Origin: an uncultured Candidatus Pelagibacter sp.
GTDB lineage: Bacteria; Pseudomonadota; Alphaproteobacteria; Pelagibacterales; Pelagibacteraceae
DNA: 10,463 nucleotides
Direction: 5' to 3'
Assembly: GCA_913043015.1 (NCBI GenBank)
Contig: CAJWKX010000023.1
Coordinates: 1 to 10,463, forward strand
The notes beneath the pieces are model-generated. The model worked only from the letters and a program-made list of their open reading frames with translations. It did not search any database and was not told the origin of the DNA. Both the position numbers and the translations under genes were made by a program. Of this stretch, positions 1-8,143 are shown piece by piece (the first letter of the stretch is position 1; each line of letters starts with the position of its first letter).

Positions 1-792
1 AGAGAAGGTGTTAAAGCTGGAGATTACATTGTCAAAATTAATGATATTCAAGTACAAGGCAAAACTTTATCTGAAGCGGTTGAATTAATGAGAGGACCTG
101 TAGGATCTAAAATTGAAATTACTGTAAGGAGAAGAGGTATAAAAAAAGCAATCATATTTAATATTACCAGAGAAATAATTAAAGTAGAGTCAGTTAAGTC
201 AAAAATTATTGATGATACAGTTGGCTATCTAAGATTAACATCATTTAATGAAAATAGCTCAGATCAAATAAAAAAAAAAATTAGAAAGTTAAGAAAGAAT
301 AGTAGAATTGAAAAATATATTTTAGACTTAAGAAATAATCCTGGCGGACTTTTATCTCAAGCGATTAAAATATCAGATTTTTTTTTAGATAGCGGTGAAA
401 TTGTATCTACCAAAGGTAGAAAGAAACGAGAAAATAGAAAATGGTTTGCAAAAAAAGGAGACATGATTGATGGTAAAACTTTAATAGTTTTAATTAATTA
501 TGGTTCAGCTTCTGCCTCTGAAATTGTTGCAGGAGCATTACAAGACCATAAAAGAGCAATTTTAATTGGTGAAAATTCATTTGGCAAAGGTTCTGTTCAA
601 TCAATTATCCCACTAATTAACAATGGGGCAATAAGATTAACTATTTCAAAATACTACTTGCCTTCTGGTAAATCAATTTCTGAAGTTGGCGTTATTCCGG
701 ATATTGAAATAGCTGAAAGTTCAGAAGATTTTAGAATGAATACTCTGACTGATAATCAACTAGATTTTGCTATTAAACTTCTTAATGGATAA
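1..792 (+). CDS. ctpA: C-terminal processing protease CtpA (S41 family), 5' end outside window
   Basis: The reading frame is open from base 1, so the N-terminus (signal peptide and start of the PDZ domain) is missing; 263 codons are visible. The first 45 or so residues are the end of a PDZ domain (REGVKAGDYIVKINDIQVQG, then a VGSKIEITVRR strand). The S41 protease core follows, with LDLRNNPGG and the active-site block GSASASEIVAGALQDH. The likely nucleophile is the middle Ser (codon 511-513) and the general base is the Lys of FGKG (codon 586-588). They are exactly 25 residues apart, as in the Ser/Lys dyad of E. coli Prc. The protein ends shortly after GVIPDIEI with no long C-terminal extension, like short CtpA rather than Prc. 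The family trims C-termini of periplasmic or membrane proteins; the substrate here cannot be told. The ATG at 88 lies inside the PDZ domain and is not the start. The stop overlaps rppH by 8 bp. Confidence 0.95.
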   Translation, partial: REGVKAGDYIVKINDIQVQGKTLSEAVELMRGPVGSKIEITVRRRGIKKAIIFNITREIIKVESVKSKIIDDTVGYLRLTSFNENSSDQIKKKIRKLRKNSRIEKYILDLRNNPGGLLSQAIKISDFFLDSGEIVSTKGRKKRENRKWFAKKGDMIDGKTLIVLINYGSASASEIVAGALQDHKRAILIGENSFGKGSVQSIIPLINNGAIRLTISKYYLPSGKSISEVGVIPDIEIAESSEDFRMNTLTDNQLDFAIKLLNG

Positions 793-1261
793 GAAATTTG
801 AACAACTTCCATTAAGAAATGGAGTAGGAATAGTTTTATTAAATAGTGAAAATAAAGTTTTTGTTGCAAAACGAATAGACAATCCAAAAAAATTTTGGCA
901 AATGCCACAGGGCGGTGTTAATAAAAATGAAGATTTTTATACTGCCGCCTTAAGAGAATTAAAAGAAGAAACAAGCATTGTTAGTGTAAAACTAATTAAA
1001 GAAATTCAAGATAAATTCACATATGTTTTGCCTGATTACTTAATAGGTATTATTTGGAAGGGTAAATTTAAAGGTCAAAAACAAAAATGGTTTATTATGA
1101 GATTTACTGGGGATGAATCGGAAATTAATATAAAAACTAAGCATCCTGAATTTTTGGATTGGAAATGGATAAATTTGGAAGATCTGACACAAATAGCAGT
1201 AAATTTTAAACTTGAAGTTTATAAACAAATTAAATCTGAAGTAAAAAAAATATTTGTTTAA
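785..1261 (+). CDS. rppH: RNA pyrophosphohydrolase RppH (Nudix hydrolase)
   Basis: This is a 158-residue protein from the ATG at 785. A TTG at 767 is in frame but would add six residues ahead of the usual family N-terminus, so the ATG is preferred. RppH removes pyrophosphate from the 5'-triphosphate end of mRNA, which opens it to RNase E decay; relatives also cleave dinucleoside polyphosphates. The family marker WQMPQGG is at residues 38-44. It runs into the Nudix box GX5EX7REUXEEXGU at residues 43-65, with metal-binding glutamates E58, E61 and E62 (REL-K-EE). The box ends T-S-I, so the usual last Gly is Ser64. The tail (KTKHPEFLDWKW, then a final helix) also fits RppH/NudH of about 155-175 residues. 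It overlaps the end of ctpA by 8 bp, which suggests cotranscription and coupling; no Shine-Dalgarno is evident. Its stop overlaps that of convergent atpC by 4 bp. Confidence 0.93.
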   Translation: MDKKFEQLPLRNGVGIVLLNSENKVFVAKRIDNPKKFWQMPQGGVNKNEDFYTAALRELKEETSIVSVKLIKEIQDKFTYVLPDYLIGIIWKGKFKGQKQKWFIMRFTGDESEINIKTKHPEFLDWKWINLEDLTQIAVNFKLEVYKQIKSEVKKIFV

Positions 1262-1658
1262 TTGAGAGTTAAAGATTTTAAAACTTCAATTTTATGATTA
1301 ACTAAGTATTTTGCTTCATCAGAAATTTCTTGATTTTGATATTCTTGTTCGGCTTTTGCCAAAATATCTCTAACTTTATTTTTATCTATTTTTTTAATAT
1401 CAAAAATATTACTTGTTAGTATTGATAAACAATTATTTTTAAATTCTATTATACCATCTTCAACATAATAAGTTTCATCATTAGAGGCCGTGTCAATAAC
1501 CTTTACTAAACCTGGTTTTAAAAAAGATATTATAGATATATGATCCTTTAAAATTCCCATATCTCCTTCAAAAGCAGGAACAACTACTTCTGCTACATCT
1601 TCTTTTGATAAAAAAGATTTTTCAGGATTTATTATTTCAACTTTAAAAACATTGTTCA

Positions 1659-1659
<1 letters not shown>
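1258..1659 (-). CDS. atpC: ATP synthase F1 epsilon subunit
   Basis: This 133-residue protein matches the usual epsilon length. The N-terminal beta-sandwich (about residues 1-85) opens with FKVEIINPEKSFLS and holds the family-typical stretch VPAFEGDMGILKDHISIISF, followed by LKPGLV and YYVEDGIIEF. The C-terminal 45 residues are Lys/Glu-rich and helical, matching the two-helix domain that in other bacteria can block rotation and ATP hydrolysis. Epsilon sits on the central stalk with gamma and contacts the c-ring. The start codon shares one base with the atpD stop (TAATG), so translation is probably coupled to atpD. It is the last gene of the F1 operon. Its TAA overlaps the stop of convergent rppH in a shared TTAA, leaving no intergenic terminator. 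Confidence 0.96.
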
Positions 1660-3083
<1,424 letters not shown>

Positions 3084-3959
3084 TTATAAACTTTCGGCTC
3101 CTGATATTATTTCAATTAATTCTTTTGTAATAGCCGCTTGTCTACTTCTATTATAATGAATAGTTAATTTGTCGACTAATTCTCCAGCATTTCGAGTTGC
3201 ATTATCCATAGCAGTCATTCTAGAACCTTGTTCACTAGCAGAATTTTCTAACATTGCTTTAAATATTTGTGTTGAAATATTTTTTGGCAATAAATTTGAC
3301 AAAATTTCATCTTCCTCAGGTTCAAACTCATAGTTATCTTCTAATGAATTTTCTTTAACTTCAGTAGATTTTAAAGGAATTAATTGTTGAGCTTGAGGAA
3401 TTTGTGTTATCACATTTTTAAATTGATTATAAAAAATTGTACAAACATCAAATTCATTTTTTCTAAATAATTCAATAATTTTTTTTCCAACAATTTCAGC
3501 ATCTAGATAATTTGCAATTTTTGAATCTTTAAAAGAAATTTTATCAATTATTTGATTGCCATAAATTCTTTTCAATTGATCGTAACCTTTGGATCCTACA
3601 GTAATAATTTTTAGATTTTTTCCTTCTGCTATTATTTTATCAAAGAAAGATCTTGCCTTTTTTACTATGTTTGAATTAAACCCTCCGCATAAACCTCTAT
3701 CAGCGGTTAATACAGCACATAAATGAACTTTATCGTTACCTGTGCCCGCTAGTAGCTTAGGTGCATTTTCCTTATCTGTTATGTTATTTGATAAATTTAA
3801 TATTATGTTGTTCATTTTTTCTGAATAAGGTCTTCCTTTTTCTGCATTTTCTTGGGCTTTTCTTAATTTTGCAGCTGCTACCATTTTCATAGCCTTTGTA
3901 ATTTTTTGCGTTGATTTAATACTTTTAATTCTTTTTCTAAGATCAGCTAAACTTGGCAT
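3084..3959 (-). CDS. atpG: ATP synthase F1 gamma subunit (rotor shaft)
   Basis: This 291-residue protein is the rotating central-stalk subunit. The two conserved ends that form its coiled coil are intact: N-terminal PSLADLRKRIKSIKSTQKIT followed by KAMKMVAAAKLRKAQ, and C-terminal SASEQGSRMTAMDNATRNAG followed by LVDKLTIHYNRSRQAAITKEL. The central Rossmann-like domain is present (LCAVLTADRGLCGGFNSNI). An acidic stretch near residues 205-220 (EDNYEFEPEEDE) precedes the C-terminal helix; acidic inserts there are common in alphaproteobacterial gamma. The ATG fits the family N-terminus MPSL-x-DLR. The gaps to atpA and atpD are 3 bp each. No Shine-Dalgarno is apparent, so coupling to atpA is likely. 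Confidence 0.98.
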   Translation of the reverse strand: MPSLADLRKRIKSIKSTQKITKAMKMVAAAKLRKAQENAEKGRPYSEKMNNIILNLSNNITDKENAPKLLAGTGNDKVHLCAVLTADRGLCGGFNSNIVKKARSFFDKIIAEGKNLKIITVGSKGYDQLKRIYGNQIIDKISFKDSKIANYLDAEIVGKKIIELFRKNEFDVCTIFYNQFKNVITQIPQAQQLIPLKSTEVKENSLEDNYEFEPEEDEILSNLLPKNISTQIFKAMLENSASEQGSRMTAMDNATRNAGELVDKLTIHYNRSRQAAITKELIEIISGAESL

Positions 3960-3962
3960 ATA

Positions 3963-5498
3963 TTAAGATTTAAAATTTTTTTTCAATTCTCCGATTATTT
4001 TTGCAAGTAATTTTTCAGTTTCTTCTTCTAGTTTTCCAGTTTTATTAATTGTATTTAAAATTTCAGGATTCTCAGAATTACATTTAGCTAAAATTTTATT
4101 TTCAAATTCACTTATATCTTTTAATTCAATATCGTCTAAATAACCCTTAACACCACAAAATACGCTAACTACTTGTTCGGCTACAGACATTGGTGAATAT
4201 TGCTTTTGTTTTAATAATTCGGTTAATTTTGACCCTCTATTCAATAATTTTTGAGTAGAAGCATCCAAATCTGAACCAAACTGTGCAAAAGCTGCCATTT
4301 CTCGGTATTGAGCAAGCTCTAATTTTATTGATCCTGCAACTTTCTTCATTGCTTTTGTTTGCGCTGCTGAACCAACTCTTGAAACAGACAAACCAACATT
4401 CACAGCTGGTCTAATTCCTTGGTTAAATAACTCTGTTTCAAGAAAAATTTGACCATCAGTAATTGAAATAACATTTGTTGGAATATAAGCTGACACATCT
4501 CCAGCCTGAGTCTCAATAATTGGTAAAGCAGTTAAAGATCCACCACCGTTTTCATCATTTAATTTTGCAGCTCTCTCTAACAATCTACTATGTAAATAAA
4601 AAACATCTCCAGGATAAGCTTCTCGTCCTGGTGGTCTTCTTAATAAAAGTGACATTTGTCTATAAGCTACAGCCTGTTTAGACAAATCATCATAAATAAT
4701 TAAAGCATGCATGCCATTATCTCTAAAATATTCACCAATTGTACATCCAGTATATGGAGCAAGAAATTGTAATGGCGCAGGGTCTGAAGCTGTTGCGGAA
4801 ACAATAGTTGTATATTCCATAGCCCCAGCATCTTCTAAAGTTTTTACAATTTGAGCAACCGTAGATCTTTTTTGACCGATAGCTACATATATACAATACA
4901 ATTTTTGTTTCTCATCTCCTGACTGATTAATTTCTTTTTGATTAATAATTGTGTCAACAGCAACTGCAGTTTTTCCAGTTTGTCTATCTCCAATAATTAA
5001 TTCACGTTGACCTCTTCCAATTGGAATCAAACTATCAATTGCTTTCAATCCAGTCTGCACTGGTTCTGATACTGATCTTCTTGGAATAATACCGGGTGCC
5101 TTAACTTCAACTCTGTTTCTTTTTAATTCTTTATCTAATACATCTTTTCCATCTATTGGATTTCCTAACCCATCAACAACTCTCCCTAATAATTCTTTGC
5201 CAACAGGCACATCAACAATTGAACCTGTTCTTTTAACAGTATCGCCTTCTTTAATAGCTTTATCGTCACCAAAAATTACAACACCAACATTATCTTTTTC
5301 TAAATTTAAAGCCATGCCTTTTGAGCCATCAGAAAATTCAACCATTTCTCCAGCTTGGACATTATCTAGTCCATAAATTCTAGCTATTCCATCTCCAACA
5401 GATAAAACTTGTCCTACTTCTGAAATTTCTGCTTTATCTCCAAATTTTTTTATTTGTTCTTTTAATATTTTTGTAACTTCCGAAGGATTTATGTCCAT
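3963..5498 (-). CDS. atpA: ATP synthase F1 alpha subunit (regulatory nucleotide sites)
   Basis: This 511-residue protein is full length for alpha. It alternates with beta in the F1 hexamer, binds non-catalytic nucleotide and supplies the arginine finger to the beta sites. Visible motifs: N-terminal barrel with [21 protein letters not shown]-loop GDRQTGKT at 170-177; [20 protein letters not shown] around 265-284; [20 protein letters not shown]; and the family signature [17 protein letters not shown] starting at 364, in which R374 is the expected arginine finger. The C-terminal helical domain ([20 protein letters not shown]) is intact. The start codon directly abuts the atpH stop (TAA then ATG), and a GAGG Shine-Dalgarno sits inside the end of atpH. 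Confidence 0.99.
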   Translation of the reverse strand: MDINPSEVTKILKEQIKKFGDKAEISEVGQVLSVGDGIARIYGLDNVQAGEMVEFSDGSKGMALNLEKDNVGVVIFGDDKAIKEGDTVKRTGSIVDVPVGKELLGRVVDGLGNPIDGKDVLDKELKRNRVEVKAPGIIPRRSVSEPVQTGLKAIDSLIPIGRGQRELIIGDRQTGKTAVAVDTIINQKEINQSGDEKQKLYCIYVAIGQKRSTVAQIVKTLEDAGAMEYTTIVSATASDPAPLQFLAPYTGCTIGEYFRDNGMHALIIYDDLSKQAVAYRQMSLLLRRPPGREAYPGDVFYLHSRLLERAAKLNDENGGGSLTALPIIETQAGDVSAYIPTNVISITDGQIFLETELFNQGIRPAVNVGLSVSRVGSAAQTKAMKKVAGSIKLELAQYREMAAFAQFGSDLDASTQKLLNRGSKLTELLKQKQYSPMSVAEQVVSVFCGVKGYLDDIELKDISEFENKILAKCNSENPEILNTINKTGKLEEETEKLLAKIIGELKKNFKS

Positions 5499-6056
5499 TT
5501 ATGCCTCGATCATTTTACTTTCGATTTGCTGTAATTTATTTTTGATTGATGTATCTATCATAACACTTCCCACTTGAATAATCAATCCACCAATTAAACT
5601 CGGATCGTGTTTATAATTTAATTTAACATTTGAACCAAAGTTTTGGGTAAGCTCGTTTTTAATATTATCTATTTCACTATCGTTAAGTTCTTTAGCTGCA
5701 ATTAATTTTGCAACAACTTCTCCACGATTTTTTGAACAAATTAATGTAAAATCTTTTAAGATTTTATCTAAATAAAATAGTCTTCTTTTTAAAATTAAAA
5801 AACATAAAAATTTTTTTAACAAATTATTAAACTCAAATTTTTCAGAAATTATACTTATAATGTTCAATTGATCTTCTTGTTTATTTGTGGGATCCTTAAT
5901 TAATAAATTGAAATCATTACTCTCCGATATTAATTTTATTAATGCTACAACCTGATCTTCAATTTTATTCAAGGATTTACTTTCGTTAGCTAGTTCATAT
6001 AGGGCTTGAGAATAGCTATTAACAGCTGATATTGAATAACTGTTTTTGTTGCTCAA
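5499..6056 (-). CDS. atpH: ATP synthase F1 delta subunit (peripheral stalk, OSCP-like)
   Basis: This 185-residue protein is the usual length for delta. It caps the F1 hexamer and joins it to the b/b' peripheral stalk. The N-terminal helical bundle starts with SAVNSYSQALYELANESKSL, resembling the family pattern in which a Y-x-x-ALxELA helix opens the protein. The C-terminal domain carries the conserved end LIGGLIIQVGSVMIDTSIKN followed by KLQQIESKM. Most of the middle is weakly conserved, as is normal for delta, so identity rests on both ends plus gene order. The start is TTG at 6054-6056: upstream in this frame there is no ATG or GTG before a stop, and AAGGA sits 7 bases ahead. It is the first gene of the atpHAGDC operon and abuts atpA without a gap. 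Confidence 0.95.
   Translation of the reverse strand: MSNKNSYSISAVNSYSQALYELANESKSLNKIEDQVVALIKLISESNDFNLLIKDPTNKQEDQLNIISIISEKFEFNNLLKKFLCFLILKRRLFYLDKILKDFTLICSKNRGEVVAKLIAAKELNDSEIDNIKNELTQNFGSNVKLNYKHDPSLIGGLIIQVGSVMIDTSIKNKLQQIESKMIEA
5504..5507 (-). promoter_or_regulatory. Ribosome binding site of atpA
   Basis: Minus-strand GAGG lies 5 bases upstream of the atpA ATG, within the last codons of atpH. It is one of the few recognisable Shine-Dalgarno sequences in this operon. It would allow independent initiation at the most highly needed subunit in addition to coupling with atpH. Confidence 0.6.
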
Positions 6057-6063
6057 TTTTCTA

Positions 6064-6068
6064 TCCTT
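6064..6068 (-). promoter_or_regulatory. Ribosome binding site deciding the TTG start of atpH
   Basis: Minus-strand AAGGA is followed by 7 bases (TAGAAAA) and then TTG. This spacing is near ideal. It supports the non-ATG start, since no ATG exists between the upstream in-frame stop and this point. Confidence 0.75.
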
Positions 6069-6114
6069 GTTAAATCTTGAAGATTTATAAAAATTTTTCG
6101 TTAATTAACATATG

Positions 6115-6146
6115 AATATAGTCTCTTCAAGCGACACATTTGTCAA
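6115..6146 (-). promoter_or_regulatory. Putative promoter of the atpHAGDC operon
   Basis: In the 109-bp gap between priA and atpH the minus strand has a consensus -35 box TTGACA (6141-6146) and a -10-like TATATT (6115-6120). The spacer is 20 bases, longer than the optimal 17, so the pairing is uncertain. Transcription would start near 6107, giving a leader of about 50 bases before the atpH TTG. A 10-bp palindrome GTTAATTAAC (6100-6109) lies at or just after the predicted start, and a 12-bp one, TTAATTAATTAA (6162-6173), covers the priA stop. Either could be an operator or just AT-rich chance. No G+C-rich terminator hairpin for priA is visible in the gap, so read-through from sucB-lpdA-priA is possible. 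Confidence 0.4.
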
Positions 6147-6165
6147 TAACCGTGATTTTACTTAA

Positions 6166-8124
6166 TTAATTAAAGCTTATTGGATCAACATCAACTGTCA
6201 GTTTTATTCTTGATGAAAATTGGAAATCTTTTAAAGCTTTTCGAAGTGTTTTTTGAACCATAGGCATTCTTTTCGATCTGATTAAAAGTCTGACTCTATA
6301 ATTTTTCTTGATTTTATAAATAAGTGCATTAACTGGACCTAAAATTTTAGCTTGTATATTTTTCTGAAGATGAATTTTTAAATTATAGGCTTCCTTTTCC
6401 AATTTTTTTTCATTTTTTCCGTTTAATATTAAACATATAAATCTTTCATAAGGAGGAAGTTTGTTTCTTTTTCTAAGTTCTAATTCCTTTTCAAGAAATA
6501 TAAATGGATCAGTATTTGTAATATTAGAAATATTGTTATCTTTTAAATTGTAAGTTTGAAAATAAACTGTGGCAGGTTTTCCTGTTCGTCCTGCTCTTCC
6601 AGAAAGTTGATGATATAATTGCAAATTTTTTTCAGCTGCTCTTAAATCATGTCCCTGTAAAGTTAAATCTGAGTCGATAACTACTATGCAGTTTAGATTT
6701 GGAAAATGAAATCCTTTTGAGATTAATTGCGTACCAATCAATATCTTAATTTCATTATTTATTATCTTTTCTAAAAGTTTCAAAGATGATTTTTTGTTCA
6801 TTGTATCACTGGAAAAAATAAGTGATTTGAATTGAGGAAATATTTTTTTTACTTCTTCCGAAATTCTTTCTACCCCTGGACCACTAAATGTAAATTCACA
6901 TTTTCTATTTTTATCACATTTTCTATCTAATGCTTCTTTATGTCCACAATAATGACATAAAAGATTTTTTTTTTGTTTATGATAAACTAGATTAATAGAA
7001 CAATTTGGGCATGAAAAAACTTTCAAACAATTTTTACAAAGTACATACGGTGAAAAACCTCTTCTGTTTAAGAAAAAAAGTACTTGATCACCATTGCTCA
7101 GATGAAAATTTACTTTCTCTATAGTTTTGGATGATATCCATGAATTTTTATATAATTTAAATTTATTTAAATCTATCATTTCATGATTAGGTAATTTTGC
7201 ATCTTTAAATCTTTTTAATAATCTCGAATAAGAAAATTTTTGTTTTTTTATATTTTCGTATGTTTCTATTGATGGAACTGCAGTTACTAGATTAATAGGA
7301 ATATTTTCAAAAGATGCTCTAGATATCGACATATCTCTTGCATTATAAATTACACCTTCATTTTGTTTATAAGACTGATCATGTTCTTCATCAACAACTA
7401 TTAAACCGAGATTATTAAATGGTAGAAATAGAGCTGATCTGGCACCAATTACAGTTTTGATTTTGTTTGAAGAAATTCCACTCCAAATAATTTTTTTTCT
7501 CTTTTTTGTTATACCCGAATGCCAAATGGCAGCAGGGAAACCAAAAAAATTTTCAAATTTTTTTTTAAATTCACCTGTTAAACCAATTTCAGGCAACAAT
7601 ATTAAACATTGATAACCTTGTTCAATTTTTTTCTTTATGGAATTAAAGTATACAATTGTTTTACCTGAACCAGTTGTGCCCTGAAGAACATGTACTCTAA
7701 ATTTTTTATCATTTTTTAAAATTTCCTTTAAACTATTAGATTGTTCATTAGAAAGGCTTATTCTACTTGTTTTTTTTGATGTTTGATATTCTTCATAATC
7801 TTTATCTTTAAAATTTTCGATTGCTTCGCCACTTAGTAAATGCAATTTTAATGACATGCCCCTTGGAATAATATTGTACTCCGAAAACCAATTAAAAAAC
7901 TTAATTGTATTTTCATTCATAGATTGAATATCTAATTTTTTTAAAACTTTTTTTATTTGAAAATTTTTATATTTTTTTTCTTCAAAATGATCCCAGATTA
8001 CTCCTGTCATCGTTCTTTTTCCAAATGGAACATTGACATAATCACCTATTTTTAACTCTAAGTTTGAAGATTCATAAGTAAAAGGATGATCAAATATATT
8101 TGGTAATAGAACAGGAATTTTCAT
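6166..8124 (-). CDS. priA: Primosomal protein N' PriA (replication-restart helicase), short form
   Basis: This 652-residue SF2 helicase reloads the replisome at stalled or broken forks. In order: 3'-DNA-binding domain at about 1-100 (MKIPVLLPN, VPFGKR near 32-37); P-loop GTTGSGKT at 149-156; DEEH at 245-248, the same form as in E. coli PriA; motif III region TAVPSIET at 281-288; and an inserted zinc domain with cysteine pairs at 363/366, 372/375, 390/393 and 403/409. It continues with GPGVERISEEV, GTQLISKGFHF at 464-474, and GRAGR at 509-513, ending in the PriA C-terminal domain with LPPYERF. E. coli PriA has 732 residues. Most of the difference falls between about 100 and 125, where the winged-helix domain should be. 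Two other oddities are TAV for SAT in motif III and a C-x5-C last zinc pair. The frame is uninterrupted, so the gene looks functional. It starts 19 bp after lpdA, with no Shine-Dalgarno and an inverted repeat over the ATG. Confidence 0.96.
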   Translation of the reverse strand: MKIPVLLPNIFDHPFTYESSNLELKIGDYVNVPFGKRTMTGVIWDHFEEKKYKNFQIKKVLKKLDIQSMNENTIKFFNWFSEYNIIPRGMSLKLHLLSGEAIENFKDKDYEEYQTSKKTSRISLSNEQSNSLKEILKNDKKFRVHVLQGTTGSGKTIVYFNSIKKKIEQGYQCLILLPEIGLTGEFKKKFENFFGFPAAIWHSGITKKRKKIIWSGISSNKIKTVIGARSALFLPFNNLGLIVVDEEHDQSYKQNEGVIYNARDMSISRASFENIPINLVTAVPSIETYENIKKQKFSYSRLLKRFKDAKLPNHEMIDLNKFKLYKNSWISSKTIEKVNFHLSNGDQVLFFLNRRGFSPYVLCKNCLKVFSCPNCSINLVYHKQKKNLLCHYCGHKEALDRKCDKNRKCEFTFSGPGVERISEEVKKIFPQFKSLIFSSDTMNKKSSLKLLEKIINNEIKILIGTQLISKGFHFPNLNCIVVIDSDLTLQGHDLRAAEKNLQLYHQLSGRAGRTGKPATVYFQTYNLKDNNISNITNTDPFIFLEKELELRKRNKLPPYERFICLILNGKNEKKLEKEAYNLKIHLQKNIQAKILGPVNALIYKIKKNYRVRLLIRSKRMPMVQKTLRKALKDFQFSSRIKLTVDVDPISFN

Positions 8125-8140
8125 ATTTGAATATGAAAAT
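8117..8140. repeat. Perfect inverted repeat over the priA start codon
   Basis: Two 11-bp arms, ATTTTCATATT (8117-8127) and AATATGAAAAT (8130-8140), are perfectly complementary and separated by TG. The priA ATG (8122-8124, minus strand) lies inside one arm; the other arm fills most of the 19-bp gap after lpdA. In the lpdA-priA mRNA this could fold into a 10-bp hairpin with a 4-base loop that hides the start codon. It is nearly all A-U, so stability would be modest. A DNA-level operator is an alternative. Confidence 0.6.
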
Positions 8141-8143
8141 ATA

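Noticed and set aside
88..90. ATG as a possible start of the protease gene
   Set aside because: The frame is open to base 1 and the codons before it encode recognisable PDZ sequence, so this Met is internal.
767..769. TTG as the start of rppH
   Set aside because: The ATG at 785 gives the family-typical N-terminus and a short 8-bp overlap with ctpA; the TTG would add six residues and extend the overlap to 26 bp without a ribosome binding site.
1040..1228. 62-codon minus-strand open frame inside rppH
   Set aside because: It is antisense to a clearly conserved Nudix gene, has low-complexity Phe/Ile/Tyr composition and shows no recognisable domain; it is a shadow of AT-rich coding sequence.
1243..1273. 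Possible weak terminator for atpC: a TTTAA/TTAAA stem followed by a run of eight T on the minus strand (1243-1250)
   Set aside because: The stem is only 5 bp, all A-T, with a 7-base loop and 6 bases before the T-run; such patterns arise often by chance at this base composition.
6130..6145. GACA-CATT-TGTC inverted repeat overlapping the -35 box as an operator
   Set aside because: The arms are only 4 bp and do not extend; there is no known regulator to match it.
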